A stretch of DNA of 64,000 nucleotides from Dactylellina haptotyla (GCA_031310005.1 CM062383.1:2790001-2854000); one strand, 5' to 3'. Counted from the first letter of the stretch, positions 46,984 to 59,778 are shown. Notes: generated by a model from the letters alone, not told the origin. Numbers and translations are program-made.

Positions 46984-49041
46984 GTCGAAATATCCTTGCG
47001 CAATTTCTTTATAAGATGTTTTTTTTGGAAGAGCCCTAGCTAGTCAGCTAGTAATATAAATTTGCTACTCGAAGCTCGAAAGCGGAAGACGGATGGATGG
47101 GATCGATAAACCTAGAAAGAGATCTTCATTAAGAGAGTTATATATTTGGAAACAAATTCGCTGCCCTGGCTCTAAATATGGAGTTTGAAATGATTTGGTG
47201 CCTAAGCGTTCGCATACCAGTTCCCCGGCTTGAAAACCTTGATGTCGAGATACGTTGGAAGGTGTAGGTAAGGAATCCACGAAGTTAAGGTCTTTGCTGC
47301 CTCTATAAACTAGCTAGAACTCAACCTCCATCAGACTCTGATAGAATAAAGACATTACTTTTTACTCGTTCGTATCGTAAATTTATATTTCCAAGGTTTT
47401 CGCAACTCTATTGCTTAACTATGAGACTATGTGCCAGCCTCACGAAACAGACGGCTATCCGCAACATGATCGCAAAGTCCCCATAAATGTTATATATAAG
47501 AAGTTTTCAGTATTTTCGCCTCTAGAGTGGTATAACACCGTGCAAAGCAAAGCAAAGCAAACAATCACCTATATCAAAGGGATCCTAAGAGTTGACGTTG
47601 GTTGAAACTGCAGTGAGATATTCGAATAGTCACAATTGCAAGGCGTTTATATTTAAAAGTTACTCTGTCGCGTGGATGTTTTCACTGGTACCACACACAG
47701 TAGACAATCTCCTGGATAGCATATTTTTATAAGGATGCATAAATCTCGAAGTTGTATTGTCATAAACATGCAACATAGCAAATAAAGGTATTCCCTCTTT
47801 CGTGGAAACTGCGAACAACCAGACCAACCCAACATCAAACCTCAATATAACTTAAAATCTCGGCTTTGCTTTGCCCGTTTTATACCTTGGCGATGAGTTA
47901 TTGACTTCCTTCGCGTATAAGCGACTGAACCATAGTAGATATCAGCAAATTGAGAGATCTCGAGATTTGAGTACGCTGAAGCTCACCCATGCATAGCCAC
48001 CAAGTAGTTCTCCTGTGATCGTGTAATGCATAGCCCTTGTGACTTGACGACGTCAGATCTATGGAACTCCCTGGAAAATTAGGTGTTCGGGTACTAAGCG
48101 GTAAAGTAGGGGTTAGGTTTGTCGGATTGTTTGTTTGAATTTATAACTGTTAGACAGATGTTATGTGGAGTTGTGAGATCAATGCGAGTTGGAAATAGGC
48201 TCAGCTTGACCATTCAGCCGTGCAGCCTGGGACTAAGTCGTAAACGGGCGCAAAGCACAGCGACCAATCAGCGGCATCTGTTCTGCTATCCCTCGAGATC
48301 CTTTCTCGAGATGTTGTTGCGCTAGCTACAACTCTCATGAACTTGAAACACCCACTGCCCGTCTAAGAGCTTAGAGGTCTTGATAACTCTAAGGCAAGCA
48401 CTTTGAGCACCTACGTTTACGAAACTAGAGAGGAGAAAAGAATATTAAATCTATCTAATGATGATCTTATGGTTCGGTAGGTCTGTCATATACACAAATT
48501 GGGTAGTTCTTTTAAAAGTCGGAGAGTAAGTATGTCCAAGAGCATCCGTCAGCTGAAAACTAAACAAAGGAAGAAAGCATTATTCTAATAGTAAGACATC
48601 AGCGAACATTAAGAAACAAAGAAATATGTAGAAAAGAAGAATAACGCGAAAAAATGATAATATATAACCATGGGAAAGGTTGAAACCCCGAATGAACGAG
48701 ATGATAAAAAAATTTTAAATAAGAGGAAGTCACGCGTGTCTGCGAGGGGACCCAAAAGCTTTTTGTGTTAAGCCGAAAGTATTAGAAAGCAGAGAGTTGT
48801 CATTATTTCGTCATGTCGAGACTGCTGTCTATGGCTCAACGTCTTTTGTTTTGTTTTGTGTGCCTCGCCGAAACACATTCGGGTTTCCCCTTCTCTATCC
48901 TTGAGCCTTCTTCCCACAGCCCATCGGTAAATTCTAAAACCCCAAAGATCCTTATCTCACATAGCCCTTGTTGTTCAAACCCTCTAACTCTTCCCTCTAC
49001 AGCCCCAAAACCAACCCACGCCAAAGTCTTTGGTTTCCCGT
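46984..49041. other. Intergenic region, no supported gene
   Basis: 2 kb. A minus-strand frame at 47065-47280 (71 codons) has no start context or family that I can support. A TATA-like cttataaag lies about 30 bp upstream of the giant gene start. A (GCAAA)n run is at 47541-47561, and a TTGCATGTT copy on the minus strand at 47765-47773. Confidence 0.5.
47541..47561. repeat. (GCAAA)n short tandem repeat
   Basis: Four pentanucleotide units in AT-rich intergenic DNA. No functional claim. Confidence 0.7.
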
Positions 49042-50364
49042 TTAGTGCTTGGAGATACCGAGCTCAACGCCGCCGGTGGCACCCAAAGCCTTCTTGATGT
49101 CACCGTAGATAGCGAACTGGAAGGCGGTCAAGGTACCAACCATGAAGAGACGGGCTGGGAGACCAGTGAAGGAACCACGGAGACCGAGCTCACCAGCAAT
49201 CTTGATGAGTCGGGAGGTGGTGCTCTCGCCTGGGAGACCCCTGTTGCGAATTTTATCAGTACTTGAGTTTCAAAGCGGAGATTTAGATAAATGCAACATA
49301 AACATACTTGGTCTTGTTGATCTTGGACAACATGGTGTCAGCTGGCTGGGAGATAATGGCCGCAGCAAAACCAGCACCAAGACCGGAGCTCAGATTGACA
49401 GCGGTCTGGGTAGCGCCGCTGGCAGTAGACTTGTCGATGACACTGTTGTAGATACCCTCGGAGATCTTCTCGAAAACGACGAACTTCGCCATAGTATATG
49501 GAACTCTAGATTTTCAATTTGGTAAGCTTTCCATGGCCTTTACAGGTATGTAAGGCATATGTTTGCGATTTGACGTACTGCTTGAACAGGATTGGTCCGA
49601 AACCGCTGTAGAAAGCGCCAATACCTTCCTGTGACATGATCTTGGCGAAACCGGAGACGAGACCGCTGGCGAAAGTGGGCTGGGAGACGAGACGGATACG
49701 GGTGGCCTCGAGAGGGCAGAGGGCGATGTCAGCGAAGAACTCGGCGAGAGCAGAGGATCCGAGGTAGACGGCGGTTCGGTTGTTGGTGGCAGTCTCGACA
49801 CCCTATAGACGCGATACACCGGATTTTGTTAGTCCAGATATTCAATTATAGCGACGATAGCCACAGATTGTATGCCTATGGATTCCATAGAGCTCCGGGT
49901 GAGCAATGGCAATACGTACGAGGAAGTCAATGGACTGCTTCTTGAAGAATTCGTATCCTCCGAACTTGAAAGCTCCCTGGAGGAAATAACCGATAACGGT
50001 GGGGCCGAGACCAGTCAAGAGGGCGCCGGCACCCTCAGACTGGATAACCTGTCTGAATCCACCGATCATACCCTTGTTGTAGACGGTGGGTTCGAGCTGG
50101 ATACGTGTCTTTACGCTGTATATAAAAATCAGCACTGAGTGCTCCGGATTGGAATCGACAAAAGTCTCGTCACATCCCAAGACCTGGGGCGCGAAATGGG
50201 CAGGATAAGGGTAGGCGTAGGACGTACACATCGACTGGAGTGAGAGCACCGTGGGTGACGGCGCAACCAACAGCACCGGCCAGGGCGAACCGCGAGTACA
50301 GATCGATACCGGTCTTCTGCTGCGGGACGACCGCAGCCTTGATTTCTTGTACTGCAGCGGACAT
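49042..50364 (-). CDS. MIR1: Mitochondrial phosphate carrier
   Basis: The model is join(49042..49240, 49308..49505, 49579..49802, 49920..50115, 50228..50364), 954 nt, 317 residues, with introns of 67-117 nt. It has three mitochondrial-carrier repeats with PxD signatures: [34 protein letters not shown] and [14 protein letters not shown]. It also shows [35 protein letters not shown] and [16 protein letters not shown]. These match yeast Mir1 rather than Pic2. It imports phosphate with protons across the inner membrane for ATP synthesis. The carrier has a short N-terminus without a cleaved presequence. The sequence just upstream of the ATG is pyrimidine-rich on the coding strand, as in strongly expressed fungal genes. 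Confidence 0.96.
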
Positions 50365-51881
50365 ATTGGAGATATATGTGGTCTGGAGGAAGAAAAAGAG
50401 TGGAGATTCCTTTGAGGCTGAGAAGGGTATCGAAGACTTCGAGTCTGTTCGATAACCGGAGGCTACGCTGTGTAGGCGGGGAGTGGTGATATAAAAATGG
50501 GATGATGTCTACGGAGGAAAGGAGATGGAAGAGCAGAGCAGCCGGTCGATGAAGTAAATCGTTCTTTCCGTTTGGTGGTGTGGTGGGCTGCGGACGAAAA
50601 AATTTTTGCTTTGTTTTTTTTCCCGCTACCTCGTCAAACGCAAAGAAAAAAAAAGATAGCGACTTCTTAAAATTAGCAACGGGCCTTGCTTGGTGTTCCA
50701 GGGGTCCGCTCTGCTAGAAGGAATGAGGCAAAGACTTCGGATCAAATTTTCCCATTAGGCCTGGCGAGAAACATTTTTTCGTTCGTCCTCGTACTTGCCG
50801 ATTCAGCATCCTGAGCGAAATACCCAGGCCGATACGGGCTATCGGGAAGAAACGGCACCCTGAGCGAACTCCCTCTCCCAGGCGCCATTCTCGGCAGGAA
50901 CTCGGATTCAATTGCTTCCTCGAACTGGAATTTATTTGCATTCCTCAGGAAACCGCAGGCTATCCTTTAGGGGCAAGGTGGATATCATGGAAACATAGCA
51001 ATAATAATACCCAATATTGGAATAATCCCAAAGGTGTCCTCCTCTCAGCTCTCGAGATCTCGTCGCAGGAACAAACAAGAGCTGCAATTTAAACTCGATA
51101 TCACCACCCGAGGCAATATTAAATTCTAGGGCCCGACGCAACCGACATCTCAGATAAGAGCATTCAGGAGGCCTCAGTCGTCATTCCGGCCAATCTGAGG
51201 CTCCATCATAACAACGTGCCCGCTGATTGGCTCATCTCCCATTCCTGCAATGGTTAAAATCCGCTTAGATCCGACTAACAAAACGGGAAAGAACGAAAAC
51301 CAACGCAACACAGTGGAACCTCGGGGTTGCTGCAGCTGACCCGGTCTGACATTAGTTGCTGTAGCCATGGCTTAGGTCGGATGTGGTCATAGGAGACGGC
51401 GTCGCCGATATAACCTCGTAATCATGCGATACCCTTTCGAGCCTCTATGAATTCGGGATAGCCAGACAAGTTTCGAGTACAGCTGTAAATTATGCGTTTT
51501 GCATGTTATTCGAGGCTGCAAGTGGACATATGAGGTAAGGAACCACTATAATTTGGACGTTATATCAGTTTCATTTTGATATTTGTAGCACTATAGTATG
51601 TATCACGAGCTGGAACCTATAATATTGTCGGTAAAGTTAAATCTTTCACCGCTTTCAAATCCAAATTTAAAATTCGAATCGTAAAGGTGAGATCAAAATT
51701 CGTATAGCTCAAACAATCGTCAATATGGTGTTCGGCTGGCAAATATATCAAGAATTTTTTCTTTGCCCTTAGCTTCCATGCGCATTTTGTAAAAGAGGTT
51801 CAAACTTCCTATTGAAGGCGCCACAATATCAGTATTCCCAGTATCATCTTAGCCGCGAACAAGCTCAGCAACGAACCAGAA
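50365..51881. other. Intergenic region
   Basis: 1.5 kb. The first 200 bases are the pyrimidine-rich leader and promoter of the phosphate carrier gene. The rest shows no supported gene. A TTGCATGTT copy lies at 51499-51507. Confidence 0.5.
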
Positions 51882-52301
51882 TCAGCCGTTCGCCTCGTCA
51901 AACTCTTCCTTCATATCAACTTCCTGCTTCACACCAGGTTCATCCTTTATATCAGGCTCTTTCTTCACGCCAGGCTCCTCAAAATCTGCACCCTCCTCAT
52001 TCTTTATATTTTGTAGTTCTTGCTGCTTCCTGCGCTCTTCTGCTTCGGTCCTCTCTCTCAATTGCTTGAAGAACTCTCGGTCAGACTTCTCCAGCTCCTT
52101 GCCGCGCTTGACAATCGCCTGCCACTGAGGGTTCCGCTCCAAGTTTCGTTTGACTTTGGCTTCCAGCTTCTTCCAGACTTTCTTGTGCTTGCTCCGGGGG
52201 TCGCCGTCAATCCAGAGACGTTGGCCAAAGCCTGGCGCCGGTTTGGCGAGGAAAGTTTGGCGCGCCTTGAGGCCTGCAGCACGGCGTTTGCGGGATACCA
52301 T
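51882..52301 (-). CDS. Small lysine-rich protein with tandem SUMO-consensus tail
   Basis: A single exon of 139 residues starting at the ATG at 52301 (MVSRKRRAAGLKARQ). A basic N-terminus suggests nuclear location. Residues 35-95 are Lys/Glu/Arg-rich and predicted helical or coiled coil. The tail carries five psi-K-x-E motifs: IKNE (Lys100), VKKE (Lys113), IKDE (Lys119), VKQE (Lys125) and MKEE (Lys131). The last four have an exact six-residue period separated by PD, PG or VD. I do not recognise the core. The coding potential is supported by a clear start, natural composition and an ordered repeat, but I cannot name a homologue. Confidence 0.75.
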   Translation of the reverse strand: MVSRKRRAAGLKARQTFLAKPAPGFGQRLWIDGDPRSKHKKVWKKLEAKVKRNLERNPQWQAIVKRGKELEKSDREFFKQLRERTEAEERRKQQELQNIKNEEGADFEEPGVKKEPDIKDEPGVKQEVDMKEEFDEANG

Positions 52302-53224
52302 TGCGTAGGGAGATGCGATTCAATAGCAAGAGAACGATGCTTGAATCGACTAACGAATGCGGTAAAAGCTGTTGACGATGGGTTCAGGATGAATTCGAAT
52401 GTCGTGTCGAGACGATTGGCGGAACGTTGCGATAGATGTAGTTGTCGATGGAACTACTACGGCGTGTTGAAAAATACACCTCTAATAAGGGCTCTCGAGT
52501 CGAAGGGGGTGAAAACGTCAAGATAGTGCCGTTCCTCTGCATCATTTTCGACCATATCTACATCTAAACATCTGCACAGCTGATGCTCAAAACCAAGACT
52601 AGTCTGATACTGCCACTAGCACCGCCATGAGGCTCTATGGTGCCCTTATCAGTAGAACTAAGGACAGTCTTAGCAAAATTAGCTCAAATCCATCCATTCG
52701 TGCAAATCAATAACGGCCTAGAGGAAATTTCCGTAAATTTTTCTCTAGTAGCAGGAGGTGAGGCTTCGAATTGATTTGAGTCTCATCCCACGATCCTCCA
52801 TGACTTCTGGTGCAAATGTACTGGTGCGCTACAGCGACGCGGATCTCGCTCGCGGTGTTACCAGATTAGGATAGTGTGGTTGCAGGCATCGAGTGTACAG
52901 TTAGTTAGCTTGCTTTGCTTGTGCAACCTTCAACGACGCTTCCAACACAGGGCAAGACACCTAGAAGACCTTCTCAGCTCAGCACTTGCAAAAAGCTCCG
53001 CAGTTTGACCTTGATAGCTCTAAGACAGAATTTGATACTTAATATTTTGCATAATCTTGAATAATGCATATATTTTTTACACAAAATGGAGCTACCCTCG
53101 AACACAAAAATCGATAACAAATTGATATAACGAAGCATCTCTATGCTCTAAGTATTTTCTAGAAAGAAATATACAAAAACAGAAAGTTATCTTTAGAAGT
53201 CAAGTATTTCGGTAGTATATGCTT
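52302..53224. other. Intergenic region
   Basis: Promoter of the lysine-rich protein gene and 3' side of the next gene. No supported gene is seen. Confidence 0.5.
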
Positions 53225-54637
53225 CTATGCGGCAGTTGCCTCTTCGGAGACTCTGAAACGATCCAACCAAAAGAATTGCCATCTCAGCCGATTCAACTTT
53301 CGGCGGACGTCCAGCATCCCAGTTTCATCTCTGTTGCCCGTGATCAAGACTTCCTCAATAATCTTGAAATATGACTCGCTAGTCTCTCTGTCCATCAATT
53401 CGACTTTGGTATCTTTCAGATTGGAAAGAATTCCAACAACCTCGCGCTCCTGTTCCGTGAGGGCGGCGTATCTCGCCTCGACCGACTTGACTTCTTCCTT
53501 CTCAGTATTGGCTCTCTGTGAATCACCAGTGGTTTGTTCGTGCCCTTCCTGTGTGGCAGTTTCGCTTCTTGCGTCCGGAATAACCCCTCGGATTTGTTCA
53601 CTCTCTCTCATCGCTGTAGCCTCTGATAATAAGATCAGTATAAATTCTGGTAATTATAATTGAGAGAAACACCACGAGAGGTAAGCCTTGTAGAATCAAC
53701 GGTAGCTCTAGGATCTATCAACCACTGCGTTACCGAGAACTAAGATTACTACAGTGATGGCGCTGGTGGTAGTGGTAGATTCAGTACCTTGCTCTTTGTC
53801 TTTTGCCCCATCGGTCTCGACGGTTTGCTGTTCAGTCTTAACAGTCTTAATGCCTTTGACGATTTTGACATCATTCTTCAAACAGGGACTGTTTCTCTTG
53901 ATGCATGCCTTGCAATCATCCGCCTCAGAAGCTCGGTCGCAACCGATGTGTTTGTCGTAGCAAAGCTTACAAGCTGGTACTCTCCTGGTTTCTGCAACCT
54001 TGACTCTTTTCTGTCTGAGAGGTTCCGCCGAGATGGCTACAGATGCCGTTCTCTTTCTTCCTCGTTTTGCGGGTCCACCAATTTCCATGTTCGACATGTC
54101 GGGTCCGGCTGTTACGTTGCCAGCGGAGATCAAGGAGACGGATTCGCGTGCTGATGGGGATGTGGAATCGCTCTGTGTTTTATCAGAAGTAGGAGAAGAT
54201 TTATTGAAGATTTGTATCGGAGGAAATTGCACAAGTCCGGTGCTTTCGGATCGCTTCAAGAAATAATCGTTGTCGGGCAACGTGTTCGTGAGGTTTTTGT
54301 TGTGATCAGGAGTGTTCGAGGAGACCGTTGTTGCAACTTTTGGGCGTGCGGAACTTTCAAGAGTGCTGAGAGGGGGAAGGAGAGGGAAAGTGGGAGCTTC
54401 TACGGGAGTCGAGTCAAATTTAGGCTCGGGGTGGGAGATATCTTCCATGTCTTTCTTTTCATTAGTGCCTTCCCCGTCGTTGGTACTTTCCCTCGAATTT
54501 GCACTCTCCACTGTTTCTGCGTCGGTATAAGTGACATTTAGTACTCGGTCTTGCAGCATAGTTCGCTGGTTCTCGCCTTTACGAATAGATGGGAGAGGAA
54601 GCTTTCCTTTAAGTTTTCGATCTTTATTACGCTCCAT
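53225..54637 (-). CDS. Protein with an atypical Cys6 zinc-cluster-like motif
   Basis: Two exons. The downstream exon is 53225-53622 (acceptor attatcag). The upstream exon begins at the ATG at 54637 (MERNKDRK; the frame stays open upstream but with no ATG). The donor is either gtaacg (exon ends 53734) or gtactg (exon ends 53788). Both keep the frame and give 433 or 415 residues. I favour the second because it avoids a hydrophobic VVILVL insert. The first 200 residues are Ser/Thr/Pro-rich. Then come an AT-hook-like KRGRKR and six cysteines at about 223-252 spaced CX2CX6CX8CX2CX6C. The last exon is charged and helical. The spacing is that of Zn2Cys6 clusters, but the usual basic residues are missing and the cluster is not N-terminal. 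Confidence 0.72.
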
Positions 54638-55921
54638 CGTACTTATTTGATAATGAAGAGATAGATATCTCCAATGATAACAAAAATATTCGAATAAACG
54701 ATATCTGCTTCTTAATCTGTTTTGACTCAATTTATAATATATTCCAGCTTTCCGGTGTCGACGGCTATCTGGACATTGGAAAGCTATATAAAAGCTAGAT
54801 ATGGGTTCCTAGACTTTCTCAATACGCACGAATGCTTAGCTGGAAAGGGAAAAAACGGTGTTTCGCTGGAATCTTTCGTTGTGAAACGAAGCTGCATGAT
54901 CTGTTGGATATTTGGGAACCTTCGGTCTCGCAATCTTTAATACATAACAAGTCTGCGCCTACATTGGCTCGTTCCTCAACCACGTTTTCAAATGATCGTA
55001 TATGTGCGAGAGTAGGCTATCTATACTACATAGCTTTCACTGTTCTGATCAAACGCTATTGTTAACTCTGAAGTGAAACAGACAACATATGACTTGACCC
55101 CAAGCATCTCTTTCGTCCCGGAAGCCCAGGATTGAAACTAGCTATCGAAACATGTTTCGCGAAATTTCTGAATTTCTGATACGATCAAAACTCAATTTAA
55201 ATCATCAGACAGTTGATCAATTGATGGTTGGGATGATGCTCTTATAAATCATGTCCTTTTGTTTTTGCTGCCATTATGTCGGATTTCCTCAAACGTGTCA
55301 GTCTTTTTCATCAATATTATCTATGAAAGCCGTGTAATTATAGGAATGAAGCCAAGGCATGTTGCATCGTCACAGCGAGTAGGGTATTATTACTATCTAT
55401 ATTACTTGGTCTATATAACATGGTAGATATACAAATTTTGAGAAATAAAATACGGGACGATTTGCGACGCTGCCCAATAGGTATACAAATGAAAATGTGG
55501 AACAAATGGAAACTCGAACAAAAGGAAGGCAAATACATCTTTGGTTGCAAAACATACTTTAGCTATTTAGCAACTAAGAAGTAGAAGATTTCGACCAAAA
55601 TATCCCCAAGATTTCTTTGTCCTCGACCAGCTGAGGATAACTTGAGCACCTAGAATCTAGTCAAATAGGCAATTTCAAACGCAGCAGGACGACGAAACTA
55701 GCCACCACAAGTTACAGAAATATCGCAGAAGGGAAAAAAATAGAACCCGCGATGACAGTGGCGCCCTAGAGCGCGGTATAAGAGTGTTCCTAAATTCTCG
55801 GCCACAATTTTGCTTTGTTTGCGAAGGAAAGAAAGAAAAACACGCGAAGTATGCAAGGTCTTCGCCTTGTCTCAGCAGCGCCACCGCCTTGTTAAATTCG
55901 CTTGCGCCAAATATAGGCCCG
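54638..55921. other. Intergenic region
   Basis: 1.3 kb with no supported gene. AT-rich. Confidence 0.5.
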
Positions 55922-58204
55922 CTAATTTCTACCAAACGAAAACCACGATGTTGGTCCTCGCCTAGTACGTTGCCTCCCGCGCTTCTGGGCAGCACTCTGA
56001 ATTTCGCTAGGAGCCGGAGACTGTGTGTTACCACCTCTCGGATGCTCAGCACCCCTCATCGAGGTATCCCTTCCGACTGGCGGTCTTGAAGGTAAAGGTG
56101 GGGTCCGCTCGTAGCTTGACCTATCTGTAGTAGAGAAACTGCCGCTTATGCTTGGGCGGCTGCTGCGAGTACCAAGAGAGCTTTCCGACGGCGACCGAGG
56201 TGGGGTAGGAGGCATCGCCATATTCGCGTACATCCCGTATTGCTGTGGGGGACTTAGACGGGAGTAATTATTGGAGGGGTACCCTTGGTAAGTGCTCTCC
56301 GTTGGTGGGTAGGAGTCTGACAAATTTGACTCAGACGGAGGAGCACGAATCGCCCTGAAGAAATTTCGAACCGTGCCCATTGGAGGGCTACCTGATGGGT
56401 GGAACTCTATACCCAATGGCGAGTTCATCGGTACTTCCCGCGGTTTGGTATCCATCAACCATTCTGGAGGCGATTGCTGGATCAAATTTATCGCAATCAT
56501 GAATGACCTCTGACCAGCAATATAGTCAAGATCCTCGAGCCGTAGAGTTACCTTTCCGCCAAATGCTCCAGAGTAATCATCGGCTCGAACAAGACTTCGC
56601 AGAACATAAGACGGCCCCCCAAACATAGAGGATTGCTTTGTCCTCGTCGCAGACGAAGATTCAATCCCTATAAAAATATGTAAGTCACATGAAAATTAGA
56701 GCAAAAATAAAGACTATCTTCGTTAACTTACAGCGGTACGACAGTCTTGTGTCCTTGCTACTATTAAGTCGCACATTTACGAGCACTCGCTTATTAGCGT
56801 CATCCTTCTTCAAGAATAAAGTGCCAGAGCCCATGAAAGAGTCGTTGATCCGTATTTCTTTGACGCTCCTAAATTATTCTTAGTTATAGCTTAGCATGCA
56901 TCGAGTTTAGACTAACGTACCATTTCCCCGAGAATTCAAGTTTATGGGCCTCCGGGGCATCCTTAGCTGAAATCGTGCGTGGAACTGGTATTGGTAAAGC
57001 TGGCATTGGTGGAACAGGTGGAACATCAGCACATTCAATCGTCATTGCTGAACCTGATGAAAATGCTCTCCGGAATGCGGGTCGGGAGCTTGCCGACCGC
57101 GTGCTGGGAGGATTTGTACTCGGCGATCGAGCGGTGCGGATAATTTGGCGTTGTGAACGCGGAGTTGGAGGTGTTTCATCAAACATTCCTGGTGCGATTT
57201 CAGTATATTCTGGAGGCGGTGAAGGTAAACCATGATTTGACGGTGGGTATTGAGAATTTGGTATATCTAGATGGAGACGACCTGCGGTTGAGGGTAGAGG
57301 CGGTGGATTCGATGTTGGTAGTGGCAGATGCGACGTTGAAGCCGATCGTAAGGTTGTGTTCGCCCGTGAGCGTACAGAACCATTATGAGAAGCATTTCCT
57401 CGCAGATTAGACGGTATATTTGTTTGAGCGCTGTTTGAAGAGCCTCTCCTCGACATCGACGGAGCAACCGAACGACTTCTCGCCTGCGGAAACTCTCCGA
57501 GCTTGCGAGACTCGGGATTTCTGCCGGCCACGGAACTCGACCTACTCCGCCCTTTCGAGGATTTCGTTTTGTGCAGTGTTTTCGGGGGTACAAATTTTTC
57601 TTGGGCCTCAGAAGGCATCATAGACAGCCTGTTCCTCTGTTCTATCAGAGTTTGAAGCATGTCGTTTGTCTTCCCGACCATGGCCTCAATATTTGCTCCT
57701 CGCTGACTATGGAAGGACAAGTCGCATTAGCAAACTCTATTCCAATATCTCGAGATTTCAATTAGCATACTCTGCTAGTGTCGCGGTCATCAGGTTCAGC
57801 ATTGCAGTGTAACCGACCAAACCGCTCCTGTAACTCGCGATTTCGGACTCGTTTAGTGTCCAGCTCATTTTCTTCCAAATTCCCGTGACGCCGGGTTTCT
57901 TCTTTCCAGTAAATTCGCAAGCGTCGCTCAATTTCGATAACTGAACGAGTGTTTCTTTCGTCGACGTGATTACAGTTTCCAAGCAGAGCAACTGTTCTTC
58001 CGAATATCCAGATGCCGTAGGATTGAATCTTTGTTGCAGTGTATTAAGTGTAGCGTGCAACGATACCATCTCATTACAAACCTGGGTTATCTGATCCGGC
58101 ACATTTCTGAGCGTTACAGTAAGCCGTGTGAGATCTATCGTTAACCGAGCCGCAAGATTTGTAGCGCCCGCAATGGCGGAGAAGAGAGTTACGGGCTCAA
58201 TCAT
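55922..58204 (-). CDS. Protein with fungal STAND-type N-terminal helical domain, no NTPase
   Basis: The model is join(55922..56667, 56732..56868, 56921..57706, 57771..58204), 2,103 nt, 700 residues, with introns of 64, 52 and 64 nt. The N-terminus (MIEPVTLFSAIAGATNLAARLTIDLTRL, DQITQVCNEMVSLHATLNTL) is the helical domain often found before fungal NACHT/NB-ARC STAND proteins. No P-loop or repeat domain follows. Instead there is a long Ser/Pro/Arg-rich region, a central EFSGKW-to-VRLNSSKDTRLSYRW block and a RSFMIAINLIQQSPPEWL block, and a Ser/Pro-rich tail ending in a basic WFSFGRN. The function is unknown. The N-terminal domain alone may mediate oligomerisation or signalling without the switch. 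Confidence 0.82.
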
Positions 58205-59778
58205 TCTTCCTTATGGGCTTCTTTTATCAGTATGTGGGGGCCAGGTGATAATTTCCGTCTCCTCCCCTCGTGGAATTCCTATTGCCGGTGATCTGGAATG
58301 TACGGGATACCTGTTTCACGGGTCGTGGAATGATAGCCAGAGGAATTTTGGGGGTCCAAAGGTGATGGGTCCCACGGTCAAGAAATACTACTCAGACGGA
58401 TTCATCGATTACCAAGATAAAACGAATACCAAAGACGACGTCAAGCGAGCAAACCCCAGACGCTTTCGTTAATTATTGAAAGGGAGGAATGGAAGATCCC
58501 AAGAGGGCGAGCTGGTCCAGCCTTCCTTTTCTATCATCCCACGACAGCCAGGTGCTATGGGAGAGGGGAGAAACCTAGTAGGCTGTGCGGTTGACGGCTC
58601 CCCTCCTTGCCTTACTTTAGTCCATCCCCGCAACAAAGCAGATGTACAAATGTAGGTACAACGTCTCATCGGTTGGTACCTTTCTCGAATATCTTCGCCT
58701 TCGATTCCGATGGTTCCTTTGCTTTTCGCAACATTCCAATTGACGTTGGGGCGAAACGCATTGGACCGATGGGCGAACAAGCCGCTCGCAGCAAAACTTG
58801 CATACCAGGGTGGCTAGGTAGCTCTCCCGAGCGATCAACGAGAGCCAATCGATGGCTAGATGGAGTTATCTTGCAGAAGTGGGCCCCAAACTTTAGCGAA
58901 TTATCGATAAAGATACCAACAGGGGCCGATGCGGGATCCTGGGAGGCTTCGAGGTCCAGGTTGCTTTCTTTAGAAAACGGTTTCTGCAAAAGTACGCCTC
59001 GAGGGGAGTCGATATTCTTCACCGCGGGGAAAAAACGCTGGAATTACAACGAAACCACGCGATGGTGCAGAATCTTAACAGCTGCAATCCTCGTACGGAA
59101 GTAATTAAGCCCGCAGAGTCGAATATGTGCATCCCACCGCCAGCGAATTCTACTGTATCCCAGGCCGTCTTTGGAACCCGAAGTTGCACACGCGTCCTGC
59201 AACTAACCATTTCTATTCATTGCTCAAAGCAGGAGTCCAGACGTGTTAGATTTCGTAAACAACACATTTTCGACTCAAGACGTCGACGCGATGTCCAATA
59301 CATTTCGAAATCTAGACTTCAATTGTTGAATTCGAGCTAACTCGTCTGAATTTGCTGTTGCATTGGAACTTGCAAGCTTGACGTCAAATATCCTTCAAAT
59401 CACAACTAACTCTAATCCCATGAGGCTTTTATCGAGTCGTCCACCTATCCCTACCATTATGATCCGGTTTTGGCAATACGAAGAATGGTACTAAAGGTTT
59501 CGTCAACATGCACGAAACCGCTTTCGTGATTCATTGCACAAGAATAATTCGAGAACAAGCATTTGGCAAGTAAAATTTAATAGCATCGTTTGATCTAAGC
59601 TTTTAATCAACCATAATCATACTCGCCAATAAACATGCCAACTGAATGAACGAGAACACATCATGACTGGTTCCGCTAATCCAGAAACAAAGAATACCAC
59701 GCTTGAAATTCAAATCGAAGAAAGCCTCACGCATAGCTTTGTTCGACTTCAGAAACCACTCATCGTCGATACCGATCA
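58205..59778. other. Intergenic region
   Basis: 1.6 kb between two minus-strand genes. Open frames such as 58607-59104 (plus) and 58666-59022 (minus) overlap each other and have no recognisable domain; neither is called. Confidence 0.5.

Noticed and set aside
47065-47280. A 71-codon minus-strand frame between the giant gene and the phosphate carrier gene.
   Set aside because: Could be an exon of a small secreted protein, but there is no signal peptide and no partner exon.
58607-59104. Overlapping frames on both strands upstream of the STAND-type gene.
   Set aside because: Neither shows a domain; they exclude each other and look like chance open frames.
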